A stretch of DNA of 64,000 nt from Sphingomonas corticis (GCF_012035195.1 NZ_JAAVJH010000001.1:124001-188000); one strand, 5' to 3'; counted from the stretch's first letter, positions 30,010-39,226 are shown. Numbers and translations are program-made. The notes: a model not told the origin generated them from the sequence alone.

Positions 30010-30130
30010 GCCTAGATGAACGTCACCGGCGTCCTTCCCCCCTGTGACGTCGGTATCGGCCGGGCACCTTCCCTCGCCCGGCCCCTTCCCTGAACTACGG
30101 GGCGGTCCGATCGGGCCGCCCCGGCTTTTC
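30010..30130 (+). ncRNA. Probable small RNA with C-rich anti-SD loops
   Basis: Three consecutive hairpins lie in a gene-free gap. HP1: ACGTCAC (30020-30026) pairs with GTGACGT (30044-30050), loop containing CCTTCCCCCC. HP2: GGCCGGGC (30058-30065) pairs with GCCCGGCC (30076-30083), loop ACCTTCCCTC. A single-stranded linker repeats CCCTTCCC (30084-30090). HP3 is a strong intrinsic terminator. Repeated CCUUCCC loops that can pair with Shine-Dalgarno sequences are typical of alphaproteobacterial trans-acting sRNAs (for example GsrN or CcsR families). The 5' end and promoter were not identified; a cis leader for the lipoprotein gene 40 bases downstream is the main alternative. Confidence 0.6.
30098..30129 (+). 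terminator. Intrinsic terminator of the small RNA
   Basis: 11-bp stem 30098-30108 / 30113-30123 (one G-U pair) with GATC loop, followed by GCTTTT. No protein gene on the plus strand ends upstream within 1.4 kb, so the terminator implies a separate short transcript. Confidence 0.8.
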
Positions 30131-30170
30131 CCACCTTGCGGCCCGGGACGAACCGGGTAGCCTGCGTCGC

Positions 30171-30755
30171 GTGATCCGCGCGCGCGCCCTTGCCCCGCTG
30201 CTCCTCCTCGTCGCCGGCTGCGACGATTACGACGCGCGCGCCGCATGGCGGGAGATGCGCGCCGCGGAAGGCGCGCTGGCGCTGGGACGCGACGGGCGTG
30301 CCGCCGAGATCGACATGGGCGGGGACAGCGCGGTGACGCCGCCCGGCGGGATCCGCGACGGCGAGTGGCAGCGCTGGGCGCGCACCGCGTGGCCGGCGGC
30401 GTGCCGGCGGTTGCAGACGGTCGAACGTGTCGGCCGCGTCGCGCGCGCCGGCCGAACCTGCGCCAGCGTCGCCGTCTCCGGCATCGTTCCCGCCGCCCGG
30501 GTGATCGCCACCGGCACGCTGGTCGCGGGCGGGGCGCGCTTTCCGGTGGGCTGGCGATGGACCACCGGCGACGTCCGTCGCGCCTGCGCCACCGATCCGC
30601 TGGACGAGGCACCGCACCGCTTTCGCCTCAGCCGCTCCCGACGGGAGCAGCACTGGCACGCGACGCCGCTGCCAGTCGCGCCGCCGTTCGAGGCGGACGG
30701 GGTGCAGGAGACCTGCGCCGGCCTGCCGCGCTTCCTCGACGACGGTCCGGCCTAG
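30171..30755 (+). CDS. Predicted lipoprotein, unknown function
   Basis: 194 residues from GTG. The N-terminus 'RALAPLLLLVAGCDD' is a lipoprotein signal peptide with Cys17. The mature part has 'AEIDMGGDSAVTPPGG', several cysteines ('AACRR', 'RTCASVAV', 'RRACAT', 'QETCAGL') and an Arg-rich stretch near 150-160. No family recognised. It starts 41 bases after the small-RNA terminator and its stop shares CTAG with the convergent gene. Confidence 0.75.
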   Translation: MIRARALAPLLLLVAGCDDYDARAAWREMRAAEGALALGRDGRAAEIDMGGDSAVTPPGGIRDGEWQRWARTAWPAACRRLQTVERVGRVARAGRTCASVAVSGIVPAARVIATGTLVAGGARFPVGWRWTTGDVRRACATDPLDEAPHRFRLSRSRREQHWHATPLPVAPPFEADGVQETCAGLPRFLDDGPA

Positions 30756-31141
30756 CCGGCCGCGAGCGCGGCACCCATCAGCGGCACGACCGCGTTCAGC
30801 GCCTTCACCGGACGCACCATCACCTTGAAACGGACGATCCGCCCGTCCTCTCCCCACTCGATGATGTCGACGCCGTTGACGCTGATCCCGCCGGGCAGCT
30901 CGCACTCGAACTCCAGCACGGCGGAGCGCTCCGCGGTCCACTCGCCGACGTAGCGGAAGCTGGGATTGCCCAGCACCTCTGCCGCGGCGGTCAGATATTT
31001 CGTCGTCACCGCCTTGCCGTGCTGCGGCGTGTGCACCGCCGGGCTCTGAAAGACGACGTCCTCCGCCAGCAGCGCGTCCAGACCGGCGGCGGTCGGCGCG
31101 CGCATATAGGCGTGCCAACGCTCGATCGTCGGCGCCGTCAT
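30752..31141 (-). CDS. SnoaL/NTF2-like protein
   Basis: 129 residues. The pattern 'RWHAYMRAPTAAGLDALLAEDVVFQSP', seen as a helix followed by the first strand, 'FRYVGEWTAERSAVLEFEC' and 'DIIEWGEDGRIVRFKVMVRP' fits the cone-shaped SnoaL/NTF2 fold used by small isomerases, cyclases and binding proteins. No specific active-site set is evident. Overlaps the GFA gene (ATGA), suggesting joint translation. Confidence 0.85.
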   Translation of the reverse strand: MTAPTIERWHAYMRAPTAAGLDALLAEDVVFQSPAVHTPQHGKAVTTKYLTAAAEVLGNPSFRYVGEWTAERSAVLEFECELPGGISVNGVDIIEWGEDGRIVRFKVMVRPVKALNAVVPLMGAALAAG

Positions 31142-31542
31142 CCGTCCATCCCGGGATAGGTCCGGAACTCGGGCAGGTCCGTCATCTCGCGCGTCCAGGG
31201 CAGCCGGTCCTTCACCATGATCTGCGCGCCCGGCGGCTGCGCGGCGGGATCGTCCAGCGTGCCGGACTGGATGTCGATGATGCCCGGCAGCGCCTCGGCA
31301 TTGCGATAGAAGAGGCCGGTGCCGCACGCGGCGCAGAAGTCGCGCTCGCCGTGAGTCGACGATCGGTAGGTGGCGGGCTCTCCGGCGACCGTCACCCGGT
31401 CCTGCTTCCACGCGATCCAGCCGACCGCCGGCGCACCCGACCAGCGGCGGCAATCGTCGCAGTGGCACAGGGCGTGATGTTCCGGCGGCCCCTCCGCCGT
31501 GTAGCTCACCGCGCCGCAATGGCACCGGCCCGTCGTCGCCAT
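31138..31542 (-). CDS. GFA (glutathione-dependent formaldehyde-activating) family protein
   Basis: 134 residues from the ATG 6 bases after GGAGG; an ATG two codons upstream is too close to it. Zinc-binding cysteines occur as 'GRCHCGAV', 'HALCHCDDCRRWSG' and 'FCAACGTGLFYR', the Mss4-like zinc fold of GFA/CENP-V proteins. Members bind zinc and sometimes glutathione adducts; real catalysis is doubtful in most. Confidence 0.93.
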   Translation of the reverse strand: MATTGRCHCGAVSYTAEGPPEHHALCHCDDCRRWSGAPAVGWIAWKQDRVTVAGEPATYRSSTHGERDFCAACGTGLFYRNAEALPGIIDIQSGTLDDPAAQPPGAQIMVKDRLPWTREMTDLPEFRTYPGMDG

Positions 31543-31622
31543 CACCATCCTCCCTCGCTTCGTCGTTGCGCCTTTGTTCTCATGGATTGCGTCGCCGTGC
31601 AAGCCTGCCTACGTGGGTCGGC

Positions 31623-33929
31623 GTGACCGACAGCCAACTCGCCGATCCGCCGTATCTCAAGGGCCTGAACCCGCCGCAGCGCGAGGCGGTGCTGACGACT
31701 GACGGCCCCGTGCTGGTCCTCGCCGGCGCGGGCACGGGCAAGACCGCGGCGTTGACGGCGCGACTGGCGCACCTGCTGTGGACACGGCGCGCCTATCCGT
31801 CCGAGATCCTCAGCGTCACCTTCACCAACAAGGCCGCGCGCGAGATGCGCGAGCGGGTCGGGCGGCTGGTCGGCGAGGCGGTGGAGGGGATGCCGTGGCT
31901 GGGCACCTTCCACGCGATCGGCGCGAAGATGCTGCGCCGCCACGCCGAGCTGGTCGGGTTGCAGAGCAACTTCACCATCCTCGACACCGACGACCAGCTG
32001 CGCCTGCTGAAGCAGCTGATCGTCGCCGCCGACATCGACGAGAAGCGCTTTCCCGCGCGCGGGCTCGCCGGCCTGATCGACGAGTGGAAGAACAAGGGCC
32101 TGACCCCGCGCGAGATCGACGCGGGCGAGAGCGAGCGCTACGCCAACGGCCGCGGCGGCGAATTGTACCAGCAGTACCAGGACCGGCTCAGGTCAGTGAA
32201 CGCCTGCGACTTCGGCGACCTGCTGCTCCACGTGCTCACGATATTGAAGACCGAGCGCGCGGTGCTGGAGCATTACCAGCAGCGCTTCCGCTACATCATG
32301 GTGGACGAATATCAGGACACGAATTCGGTTCAGTATCTGTGGCTCCGCCTGCTGGCGCAGGAGCGACGCAACATCTGCTGCGTGGGCGACGACGACCAGT
32401 CGATCTACTCCTGGCGCGGCGCACAGGTGGAGAATATCCTGAAGTTCGAGAAGGACTTTCCCGGCGCCAAGGTGATCCGGCTGGAGCAGAACTACCGCTC
32501 CACCCCGCACATCCTGGGTGCCGCCTCGGGCGTGATCGCCAACAATGGCGGCCGGCTGGGCAAGGAATTGTGGACCGAGCTGGACGCGGGCGAGAAGGTA
32601 CGCGTGGTCGGCGTGTGGGACGGACCGGAGGAAGCGCGTCGGGTCGGCGAGGAGATCGAGGCGGCGCAACGCGACGGCACCTCGCTGGACCATGTCGCCA
32701 TCCTCGTGCGCGCACAGCACCAGACGCGCGAATTCGAGGACCGCTTCATCGCGATCGGCCTGCCCTACCGCATCGTCGGCGGCTTCCGTTTCTACGAGCG
32801 CGCCGAGATCCGCGACGCGCTCGCCTACCTGCGGGTCGTCAACCAGCCCGCGGACGACCTGGCCTTCGAGCGGATCGTCAACGTGCCCAAGCGCGGGCTC
32901 GGCGACAAGGCGATCGCCAAGCTGCACATGCTCGCGCGCGCCGAAGGGCTGCCGCTGACCCACGCCGCCGCGCGCATCCTCGACACCGACGAGCTGACCC
33001 CGCAGGCGCGCCGCGCGCTCGGCAACCTCGTCGGCGACATCGCCCGCTGGCGCGACATGGCGACGCAGCTGCCCCACGCGGAACTCGCACGCCAGCTGCT
33101 GGACGAGAGCGGCTACACCGCCATGTGGCAGGCGGAGAAGACCGCCGAGGCGGCGGGGCGGCTGGAGAATCTGGCCGAGCTGGTCCGCGCGATGGAGGAA
33201 TATGAGTCGCTCGGCGCCTTCCTCGAACATGTCAGCCTCGTCATGGACAACGAGGCGACGCGCGAGGACCCCAAGGTGACGATCATGACGATCCACGCCG
33301 CCAAGGGGCTGGAATACGACACCGTATTCCTCGTCGGATGGGAAGAGGGGCTGTTCCCGTCGCAGCGCGCGATCGACGAGGGCGGCACGCGCAGCCTGGA
33401 GGAGGAGCGCCGGCTCGCCTATGTCGCAATCACGCGGGCGCGACGGCGCGCGACCATCCTCCACGCCGCCAACCGCCGCATCTACGGCCAGTGGACCAGC
33501 TCCATTCCGTCCCGCTTCGTCGGCGAGCTGCCCGACGTGCACGTCGAGAGCGAGACGACGATGACGGGCGGCGCCAGCCTGTGGCAGGCGAACTGGTCCG
33601 AGCGGGCGGATCCGTTCGCCGACCTGGCGCGCGGCACCGGACGCGGGCCGGGGTGGCAGCGCGCGGCGGGAACGCTGGGGGCGAAGCCGGGCGGCGACTG
33701 GACCAGCCGCACGTTCACGCGCGAGCCGGCCCGGGTGGTCGAGAGCCGCGCGTCGGCCGTATCGCTGGGCAACAAGGGTCGGGGCGACCTTTCGGTCGGG
33801 CAGCGCGTGTTCCACCAGAAGTTCGGCTATGGCGCGATCGCCGAGATCGAGGGCAACAAGCTGGAGATCGACTTCGAGCAAGCGGGCCGCAAGCGCGTGA
33901 TGGACAGCTTCGTGACCATCGCCGCCTGA
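31623..33929 (+). CDS. UvrD/PcrA-type ATP-dependent DNA helicase
   Basis: 768 residues from a GTG (reading VTDSQLADPP). SF1A 3'-5' helicase. Walker A 'LAGAGTGKTAALTARLAHL' (split at the lysine), Q-motif 'LNPPQREAV', motif II 'MVDEYQDTN', motif III 'GDDDQSIYSWRGA', motif IV 'LEQNYRS', motifs V-VI 'TIHAAKGLEYD' and 'EERRLAYVAITRARRR'. The C-terminal 50 residues form the Tudor-like UvrD tail that contacts RNA polymerase ('VFHQKFGYGAIAEIEG'). Role in nucleotide excision and mismatch repair. Confidence 0.96.
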   Translation: MTDSQLADPPYLKGLNPPQREAVLTTDGPVLVLAGAGTGKTAALTARLAHLLWTRRAYPSEILSVTFTNKAAREMRERVGRLVGEAVEGMPWLGTFHAIGAKMLRRHAELVGLQSNFTILDTDDQLRLLKQLIVAADIDEKRFPARGLAGLIDEWKNKGLTPREIDAGESERYANGRGGELYQQYQDRLRSVNACDFGDLLLHVLTILKTERAVLEHYQQRFRYIMVDEYQDTNSVQYLWLRLLAQERRNICCVGDDDQSIYSWRGAQVENILKFEKDFPGAKVIRLEQNYRSTPHILGAASGVIANNGGRLGKELWTELDAGEKVRVVGVWDGPEEARRVGEEIEAAQRDGTSLDHVAILVRAQHQTREFEDRFIAIGLPYRIVGGFRFYERAEIRDALAYLRVVNQPADDLAFERIVNVPKRGLGDKAIAKLHMLARAEGLPLTHAAARILDTDELTPQARRALGNLVGDIARWRDMATQLPHAELARQLLDESGYTAMWQAEKTAEAAGRLENLAELVRAMEEYESLGAFLEHVSLVMDNEATREDPKVTIMTIHAAKGLEYDTVFLVGWEEGLFPSQRAIDEGGTRSLEEERRLAYVAITRARRRATILHAANRRIYGQWTSSIPSRFVGELPDVHVESETTMTGGASLWQANWSERADPFADLARGTGRGPGWQRAAGTLGAKPGGDWTSRTFTREPARVVESRASAVSLGNKGRGDLSVGQRVFHQKFGYGAIAEIEGNKLEIDFEQAGRKRVMDSFVTIAA

Positions 33930-33987
33930 GCCGTTCGGCGCTTTCGCGCGTTGGGCCCGAAAGGAGCCTGCCCGAGAGGAGCGTGCG

Positions 33988-34482
33988 ATGTCGGAGACCG
34001 CCGAGAAGACCGACCCCAAGCTCTGGGAGGCGGTGAAGGACGAGGTCACCGCCGGCGCGAAGGGCGGAAGGAAGGGCCAGTGGTCCGCGCGCAAGGCGCA
34101 GCTAGCGGTGGCCGAGTACAAGAAGCGCGGCGGCGGCTACAAGGGCGGCAAGGACGACGACAACTCGCTCCACCAGTGGACCGAGGAAGACTGGGGCACC
34201 AAGTCCGGCAAGGAGAGCGGCGAGACCGGCGAGCGCTACCTGCCCAAGGCGGCGCGCGAGGCGCTGTCCGACGAGGAATATCGCCGCACCACGGCGAAGA
34301 AGCGCGCGGACACGCGCAAGGGCCGGCAATTCTCCGCCCAGCCCGGCGACGTCGCGAAGAAGACGCGCGCGCACCGCGACCATCGCACGAAGGAGCAGCT
34401 CTACGCCGAGGCGAAGAAGCGCGACATACCCGGCCGGTCGACAATGACGAAGGCGCAGCTGCTCGACACGCTATCGTCGTGA
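33988..34482 (+). CDS. DUF5872 protein with SAP/Rho-N-like tail
   Basis: 164 residues, about a third charged. The N-terminal 'DPKLWEAVKDEVTAGAKGG', 'GQWSARKAQLAVAEYKKRGGG' (read as two parts) and 'LHQWTEEDWGTKSGK' are the DUF5872 signature. The C-terminal 'KEQLYAEAKKRDIPGRSTM' followed by 'KAQLLDTL' is a helix-extended-helix like Rho-N/SAP and like the tail at 3148-3399. Such proteins occur near Ku/LigD and stress genes. 58 bases downstream of the helicase. Confidence 0.85.
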   Translation: MSETAEKTDPKLWEAVKDEVTAGAKGGRKGQWSARKAQLAVAEYKKRGGGYKGGKDDDNSLHQWTEEDWGTKSGKESGETGERYLPKAAREALSDEEYRRTTAKKRADTRKGRQFSAQPGDVAKKTRAHRDHRTKEQLYAEAKKRDIPGRSTMTKAQLLDTLSS

Positions 34483-34486
34483 GGGG

Positions 34487-34861
34487 TTACGCGCGGCGGG
34501 AAGGACGCCGCCGCCGTGCCGCCCACGCACCGCTGGCATATAGCGCCCACGCGATGATCGCGGGTTGCAGCAGCAGCCGCGGCGCGTGGTACGCCAGCGG
34601 CAGGCCGGTGCCGTGCGACAGGTCGATGATGGCGTGCTGCACGTTCGCCGGCCACACGCACAGCGCGTAGAGCGCCAGCGCCCAGCCCGCCGCAACTCGC
34701 CAGCCCGGCAGCAGCAGCGCGAGCGCACCGGCCAGCTCGCACAGGCCGGTGGCGATCACGACCGCGCGCGGCCACGGCACCCAGCCGGGAACGATCCGCA
34801 CCATCGCGTCGGTGACGACGAGGTGCGCCACCCCCGCCACGCCGTAGAAGGCGACCAGCAA
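34487..34861 (-). CDS. DoxX-like small membrane protein
   Basis: 124 residues from a TTG; a CTG overlapping the upstream stop (near 34899) is a possible earlier start that would add about 13 residues. Four membrane helices: 'LVAFYGVAGVAHLVV', 'AVVIATGLCELAGALALLL', 'AAGWALALYALCVWPANV', 'LLLQPAIIAWALYASGAW'. Helix spacing and the 'LCELAGALALLLPGWR' segment match DoxX/DUF4870-like proteins. Function unknown. Confidence 0.8.
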   Translation of the reverse strand: MLVAFYGVAGVAHLVVTDAMVRIVPGWVPWPRAVVIATGLCELAGALALLLPGWRVAAGWALALYALCVWPANVQHAIIDLSHGTGLPLAYHAPRLLLQPAIIAWALYASGAWAARRRRPSRRA

Positions 34862-34896
34862 GGCCAGCGCGACGCGACGCGCTGGAGGCTCGTCCG

Positions 34897-35229
34897 TCAG
34901 GCGTCCACCGCCAGCAGCGTCACGTCGACGTACTTCTCGTCGCGCGGCATGAACAGCTCGCTCGGCGTGAAGCGGCGCGGCGTGATGCGCAATCCGGACA
35001 AGCCGGACAGCTTGAACGCGCCGATCTTCTCCTCCTTGGGCGGCTTGCCGTCGCGCTCCAGCGTGACCGCGTCGAGATAGATCTCGCCGTGCTTCGTGTA
35101 GACGATGTGCGGCGCGAGCGTCACGGCGCCGCGATTGTACGTGGCGGCGATCGCCTGCTTCTTCACCACCGCCTCGAACACGATCGGAACGGTGTCGGGC
35201 ACGGCGGCAGCGGGGCGGGTGTCGGTCAT
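34897..35229 (-). CDS. Conserved hypothetical protein with WYL-like sheet
   Basis: 110 residues from the ATG giving MTDTRPAAAV, preceded by AGG at 9 bases; an ATG three codons upstream is possible. 'VFEAVVKKQAIAATYNRGAV', 'LAPHIVYTKHGEIYLDAVTL' and 'IGAFKLSGLSGLRITPRRF' look like the small beta-sheet of WYL ligand-binding domains without the HTH. It is common in sphingomonads as far as I remember. No activity can be assigned. Confidence 0.8.
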   Translation of the reverse strand: MTDTRPAAAVPDTVPIVFEAVVKKQAIAATYNRGAVTLAPHIVYTKHGEIYLDAVTLERDGKPPKEEKIGAFKLSGLSGLRITPRRFTPSELFMPRDEKYVDVTLLAVDA

Positions 35230-35322
35230 GGCATTCATCCTGCGCGCATCTCTACCGTCTCTGCTGCAACGCAGCAAGAAGAGGAAACGTGCCGCCGCGG
35301 GAATGGATCACCCGCGCACGTC

Positions 35323-37416
35323 TCAATCCTCCAGCTTCTGGGCGAAATAGGTCATCTGCAGTGCCTGCAACCGCGCGCCCTGCTCGATATCCGCGTCGCC
35401 CGAGTGGCCGCCGGCGGTATCCTCGTAGAACAGATAGGGCAGGCCATATTCCTTCAGCCGTGCGGCGAACTTGCGCGCGTGCTGCGGGCCGACGCGGTCG
35501 TCCTTGGTCGTCGTCCACACATAAGGCTCGGGATAGGCGACGCCCTTGCGGATGTTCTGATAGGGCGAGATCTTCCGGAGGAAGGCGCGCTCCTCCGGCA
35601 CCTCCACCGAGCCGTACTCGTCCACCCACGACGCGCCCGCCGCGATCTGTTCGTAGCGCATCATGTCCAGCAGCGGCACCTGGATCGTCACCGCGCGCCA
35701 CAGGTCGGGCCGCTGGTTGAGCATGACGCCCATCAGCAGGCCGCCGTTCGACCCGCCGTAGATGCCGAGCCGCCGCGGGCTGGTCAGCCGGCGCGCGACC
35801 AGATCCTCGGCCACGGCAATGAAATCGTCGTAGATCACCTGCCGCTTCGTCTTGCGCCCGGCGTCGTGCCACTTGGGCCCGAACTCGCCACCGCCGCGGA
35901 TGTTGGCGAGGACGAAGCTGTTGCCCCGCTCCAGCCACAGCTTGCCGTTGATGCCCGAGTAGCTGGGCGTCATCGACGCCTCGAACCCGCCATAGGCGGT
36001 CATGATCGTCGGCGTGCTGCCGTCGCGCTTCGCGCCGCGGCGGTGGACGATGAAATAGGGCACCTTCGTGCCGTCGCGCGAGCTCGCCTCGAACTGCTCG
36101 ACGACCAGGCCGGTGGCGTCGAACTTGGCGGGCAGCGCCTTCACCTGGCGCGGCGCGGCCGCCGTGGCGGCGTCCAGCGTCCACAGCGTCGTCGGCGCCA
36201 GGAAGCCGGTGACGGCGACATAGGCGGTGTCGCCCGCCTCGCTGGTGCTGACCGGCACGATCGAGGCGTTGTCAGGCAGCGCGACGGGGCGCTGCGACCA
36301 CGTGCCGCCGGCGTGCGAGAACACGACGGCGCGCCCGCGCACATTGTCGTAGATGCTGGCGACCACGTGGTGGCGCGTCACCGACACGTCCTCGATCGAC
36401 TGGCGCGGCCCCGGCGCGATCAGCACCTGCGGCACGAAGCGCCCCTTGCGCACCTCGGCCAGCGGCGCGACGGCGATCGCGCCAGCGGGCACCGCGCCCC
36501 ACGGCTCGCTGGTCTGGAACAGCACCTGCCCGTCGACCATGCCCGCGGGGAAGACGCGCGGCGGCAGGTCCAGCTTCACCAGCTTCCCGTCCACCTCGGC
36601 GAAGGTCTCGCCGCCGAAGAAGGTGGGACGACGCAGCACGAGGACGAGGCGATTGCCCGCGCCGTCGGTCATCACCGAGCCGTAGGTGCCGAGCTGGTCC
36701 GACGCCTCGCCGCGATGGACCTCCTGCGCCGCGGACAGCGGCTGGCTGCGGCGCAGCTTCTTCACGACGAAGGGATAGCCCGACGCCGTCATCGTCCCCG
36801 CGCCCCAGTCGCGCGAGACCAGCAACGTGTCCGCGTCGATCCAGTCCGCGCCTTGTTTCGACACCGGCAGCACGAAGCCGCCCTCGACGAAGCGCGCATC
36901 GACCAGGTCGAACTCGCGATAGGTGACCGCGTCCTCGCCGCCCTCGCTCAGCGCGACCAGGCAGCGGCGCTCCTCCGGCGGCAGGCAGGTCGCGCCCTTC
37001 CACACCCACTTCTTGCCCTCCGCCTTCGACAGTGCGTCGAGATCGAGCAGGGTCTTCCACGTCGGCGCGGGCGAGGCATAGTCGGCCGGGGTGGTCCAGC
37101 GCCACACGCCCTGCGGATGATCGGCATCGCGCCAGAAGTTCGTGATGCGTCCCATGCGCTGCTCCGGCATGGGGATGCGGTCGCTGGCCGAGGCGATGGC
37201 GCGCGCCTGGTCGTAGAAGCCCTTGTAGCGCGGGTCGTTCTGCAGCCGCGGCAGCGTGCGGGCGTTCTCCGCCTCCACCCAGGCGAGCGCCTTCGCGTCG
37301 TCCTTGCCCTCCAGCCAAAGATAGGGATCGTCGGTCATTCCGGCCGTCTGCGCGCGCGCGCCGCCCGCCGCAAGCGCCAAGGCGGCCAGCACGATGAACC
37401 CGATCGACTTTCCCAT
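35323..37416 (-). CDS. Prolyl oligopeptidase family serine peptidase (S9A), exported
   Basis: 697 residues. A signal peptide ends at 'AAGGARAQ'. N-terminal beta-propeller (about 90-440), then alpha/beta-hydrolase domain. Triad: Ser556 in 'YGGSNGGLLMG', Asp640 in 'TKDDRVGPQH', His671 in 'TAGGHSGDAD'. 'TIMTAYGGFEASMTPSYSG' is the oxyanion region. Cuts short proline-containing peptides in the periplasm, probably for nutrition. Divergent from the MFS gene 45 bases away. Confidence 0.96.
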   Translation of the reverse strand: MGKSIGFIVLAALALAAGGARAQTAGMTDDPYLWLEGKDDAKALAWVEAENARTLPRLQNDPRYKGFYDQARAIASASDRIPMPEQRMGRITNFWRDADHPQGVWRWTTPADYASPAPTWKTLLDLDALSKAEGKKWVWKGATCLPPEERRCLVALSEGGEDAVTYREFDLVDARFVEGGFVLPVSKQGADWIDADTLLVSRDWGAGTMTASGYPFVVKKLRRSQPLSAAQEVHRGEASDQLGTYGSVMTDGAGNRLVLVLRRPTFFGGETFAEVDGKLVKLDLPPRVFPAGMVDGQVLFQTSEPWGAVPAGAIAVAPLAEVRKGRFVPQVLIAPGPRQSIEDVSVTRHHVVASIYDNVRGRAVVFSHAGGTWSQRPVALPDNASIVPVSTSEAGDTAYVAVTGFLAPTTLWTLDAATAAAPRQVKALPAKFDATGLVVEQFEASSRDGTKVPYFIVHRRGAKRDGSTPTIMTAYGGFEASMTPSYSGINGKLWLERGNSFVLANIRGGGEFGPKWHDAGRKTKRQVIYDDFIAVAEDLVARRLTSPRRLGIYGGSNGGLLMGVMLNQRPDLWRAVTIQVPLLDMMRYEQIAAGASWVDEYGSVEVPEERAFLRKISPYQNIRKGVAYPEPYVWTTTKDDRVGPQHARKFAARLKEYGLPYLFYEDTAGGHSGDADIEQGARLQALQMTYFAQKLED

Positions 37417-37461
37417 GCGTCCTCCCCTGCGTAGACGGCGCGCATAGCGCGGAAGGAAGCG

Positions 37462-38883
37462 ATGGCGAAGCGACGATCTCCCCTTTCCCGCGGCGCCGCG
37501 CGGCCGGCGGCCGACGGGCTGCCCCTTCCCCGCCGCTATGCCGCCATCGCGGCTCTGTGCTGCGGCACCGCGCTGGTCATCATCGACGGCGGCGTCGCGA
37601 ACGTCGCACTGCCGACGATCGCGCGCGACCTTGGCGTCGAATCGAGCTCGGTGGTGGCGGTGGTGACGGTCTACCAGCTGATCCTCGTCATGCTGATCCT
37701 GCCCTTCGCGGGCCTGGGCGAGCGGATCGGGCTGAAGCGGATGTACCAAACCGGGCAGATCGTCTTCGCCGTGGCCACGCTCCTCTGCTTCTTCGCGAAG
37801 AGCCTGCCCTTCCTGCTGGTCGTGCGCGCGGCGCAGGCTCTGGGCGCGGCAGGGGCGCTGTCCGTCGCCTCCGCGCTGATCCGGCAGACCTATCCCGCCG
37901 CACAGCTGGGCCGCGGGCTCGGCATCAATTCGGTCATCGTCGCCAGTTCCGCCGCAGCGGCGCCCACGATCGGCGGGCTGGTCCTGTCCGTCGCGCCCTG
38001 GCCGTGGGTGTTCGCCAGCGCGGTGCCCTTCGCCTTGCTGTCGCTCGCGCTCGGCCGCGCGCTGCCCGACGGCACGCCGCGCGACCGCCCATTCGACGTG
38101 CTGGGCGCGGTGATGTGCGCGACGACGTTCGGCCTCGTCATCGGCGGGGCGGAGAGCGGCGTGCACGGCGACAGCCCGGTCGTTTCCACCGCCATCGTGC
38201 TGCTCGGCCTCGCGATCGGCACCGTCTTCGTCCGGCGGGAGCGGACGCGGCCCGGCCCGATCCTGCCGGTCGATCTCCTCGCCCGGCCCGTGATCGCCCT
38301 GTCGGCGGTGGGCGCCTTCACCGCCTTCGTCGCGTCCATGACGCTGCTGCTGTCCGTCCCCTTCCGTCTGACGCACGAATTCGGCTGGACCGCCGCGGCG
38401 GTGGGCGCCGCCATCGCGCCGTGGCCGTTGACGAACATGGTGGTCGCGCCGCTCGCCGGCTGGCTGTCCGACCGCGTGCCCGCGGGGCTGCTGGGCGGGA
38501 TCGGCATGGCCATCTCCATCGCGGCGCTGTCGCTGCTGGCGTTCCTGCCGGCCGACCCGACCTACCTCGACGTGGCGTGGCGGATGGCGCTGTGCGGGTC
38601 GGGCTTCGGCACCTTCCTGCCGCCCAACGCGCGGCTCATCATCGGCTCCGCGCCCAAGGAGCGCGCGGCGGCGGCGGGCGCCCTGGTCGGCACGGTGCGG
38701 CTGGCGGGGCAGACGACCGGCGCGACGCTGGTGGCGGCGCTGCTGGCGCTGGGTGTCGGCGCGGGAAGGACGCCCGCGCTGGTCGCCGCGGGGCTGGCGC
38801 TGGTGGCGGGGCTGTGCAGTCTCGCGCGGCTGCGCCCGTCGCTCCGCTCGCCGCGCGCGGAGGAGGTCGAGACGGTGCGGTAG
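37462..38883 (+). CDS. MFS transporter, DHA2 (14-helix) drug-efflux type
   Basis: 473 residues. 'IIDGGVANVALPTIARDLG' is the DHA2 helix-1 motif (family form: D-T-TIVNVALP) with Gly-Gly in place of Asp-Thr. 'GLGERIGLKRMYQTG' is the cytoplasmic 2-3 loop and 'LSDRVPAGLLGGIGMA' its second-half partner; about 14 helices are predicted. Likely H+-driven export of a hydrophobic compound. Codon use like its neighbours. Confidence 0.92.
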   Translation: MAKRRSPLSRGAARPAADGLPLPRRYAAIAALCCGTALVIIDGGVANVALPTIARDLGVESSSVVAVVTVYQLILVMLILPFAGLGERIGLKRMYQTGQIVFAVATLLCFFAKSLPFLLVVRAAQALGAAGALSVASALIRQTYPAAQLGRGLGINSVIVASSAAAAPTIGGLVLSVAPWPWVFASAVPFALLSLALGRALPDGTPRDRPFDVLGAVMCATTFGLVIGGAESGVHGDSPVVSTAIVLLGLAIGTVFVRRERTRPGPILPVDLLARPVIALSAVGAFTAFVASMTLLLSVPFRLTHEFGWTAAAVGAAIAPWPLTNMVVAPLAGWLSDRVPAGLLGGIGMAISIAALSLLAFLPADPTYLDVAWRMALCGSGFGTFLPPNARLIIGSAPKERAAAAGALVGTVRLAGQTTGATLVAALLALGVGAGRTPALVAAGLALVAGLCSLARLRPSLRSPRAEEVETVR

Positions 38884-38893
38884 CCGCGACGCG

Positions 38894-39226
38894 TCAGCTG
38901 CGCATCCCCGCCCAGGCGAGCCACAGCCAACCGGCGATCAGCAGCGTGCCGCCGATCGGCGTGATCGCGCCCAGCCAGCGCGGCAGGCCGAGCGCCATCA
39001 GGTAGAGCGTGCCGGCGAACAGCGCACCGCCGGCGACGAACAGCCACGCTGGCCCGCGCGCCTCCAGCCGCAGCGCGACCAGCGCGACGACGGCGTGGAC
39101 CAGCTGATAGTGCGCGCCCGTCTTCAGCCACTCCACCGCCTGCCCGCTGGCACCGTGCGCGCCGAACGCGCCCGCGCCGACCGCCAGCGCGCCTGAGAGG
39201 GCGGCGAGGACGAGGAGCCAGTTCAT
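38894..39226 (-). CDS. DUF423 membrane protein (YgdD type)
   Basis: 110 residues from the ATG that overlaps the upstream kef-type stop (ATGA). Four membrane helices with the family motif 'GAGAFGAHG' after helix 1 and 'WLKTGAHYQLVHAV' before helix 2. Function unknown across bacteria. Last gene of cvpA - IscU-like - kef - DUF423. Confidence 0.93.
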   Translation of the reverse strand: MNWLLVLAALSGALAVGAGAFGAHGASGQAVEWLKTGAHYQLVHAVVALVALRLEARGPAWLFVAGGALFAGTLYLMALGLPRWLGAITPIGGTLLIAGWLWLAWAGMRS

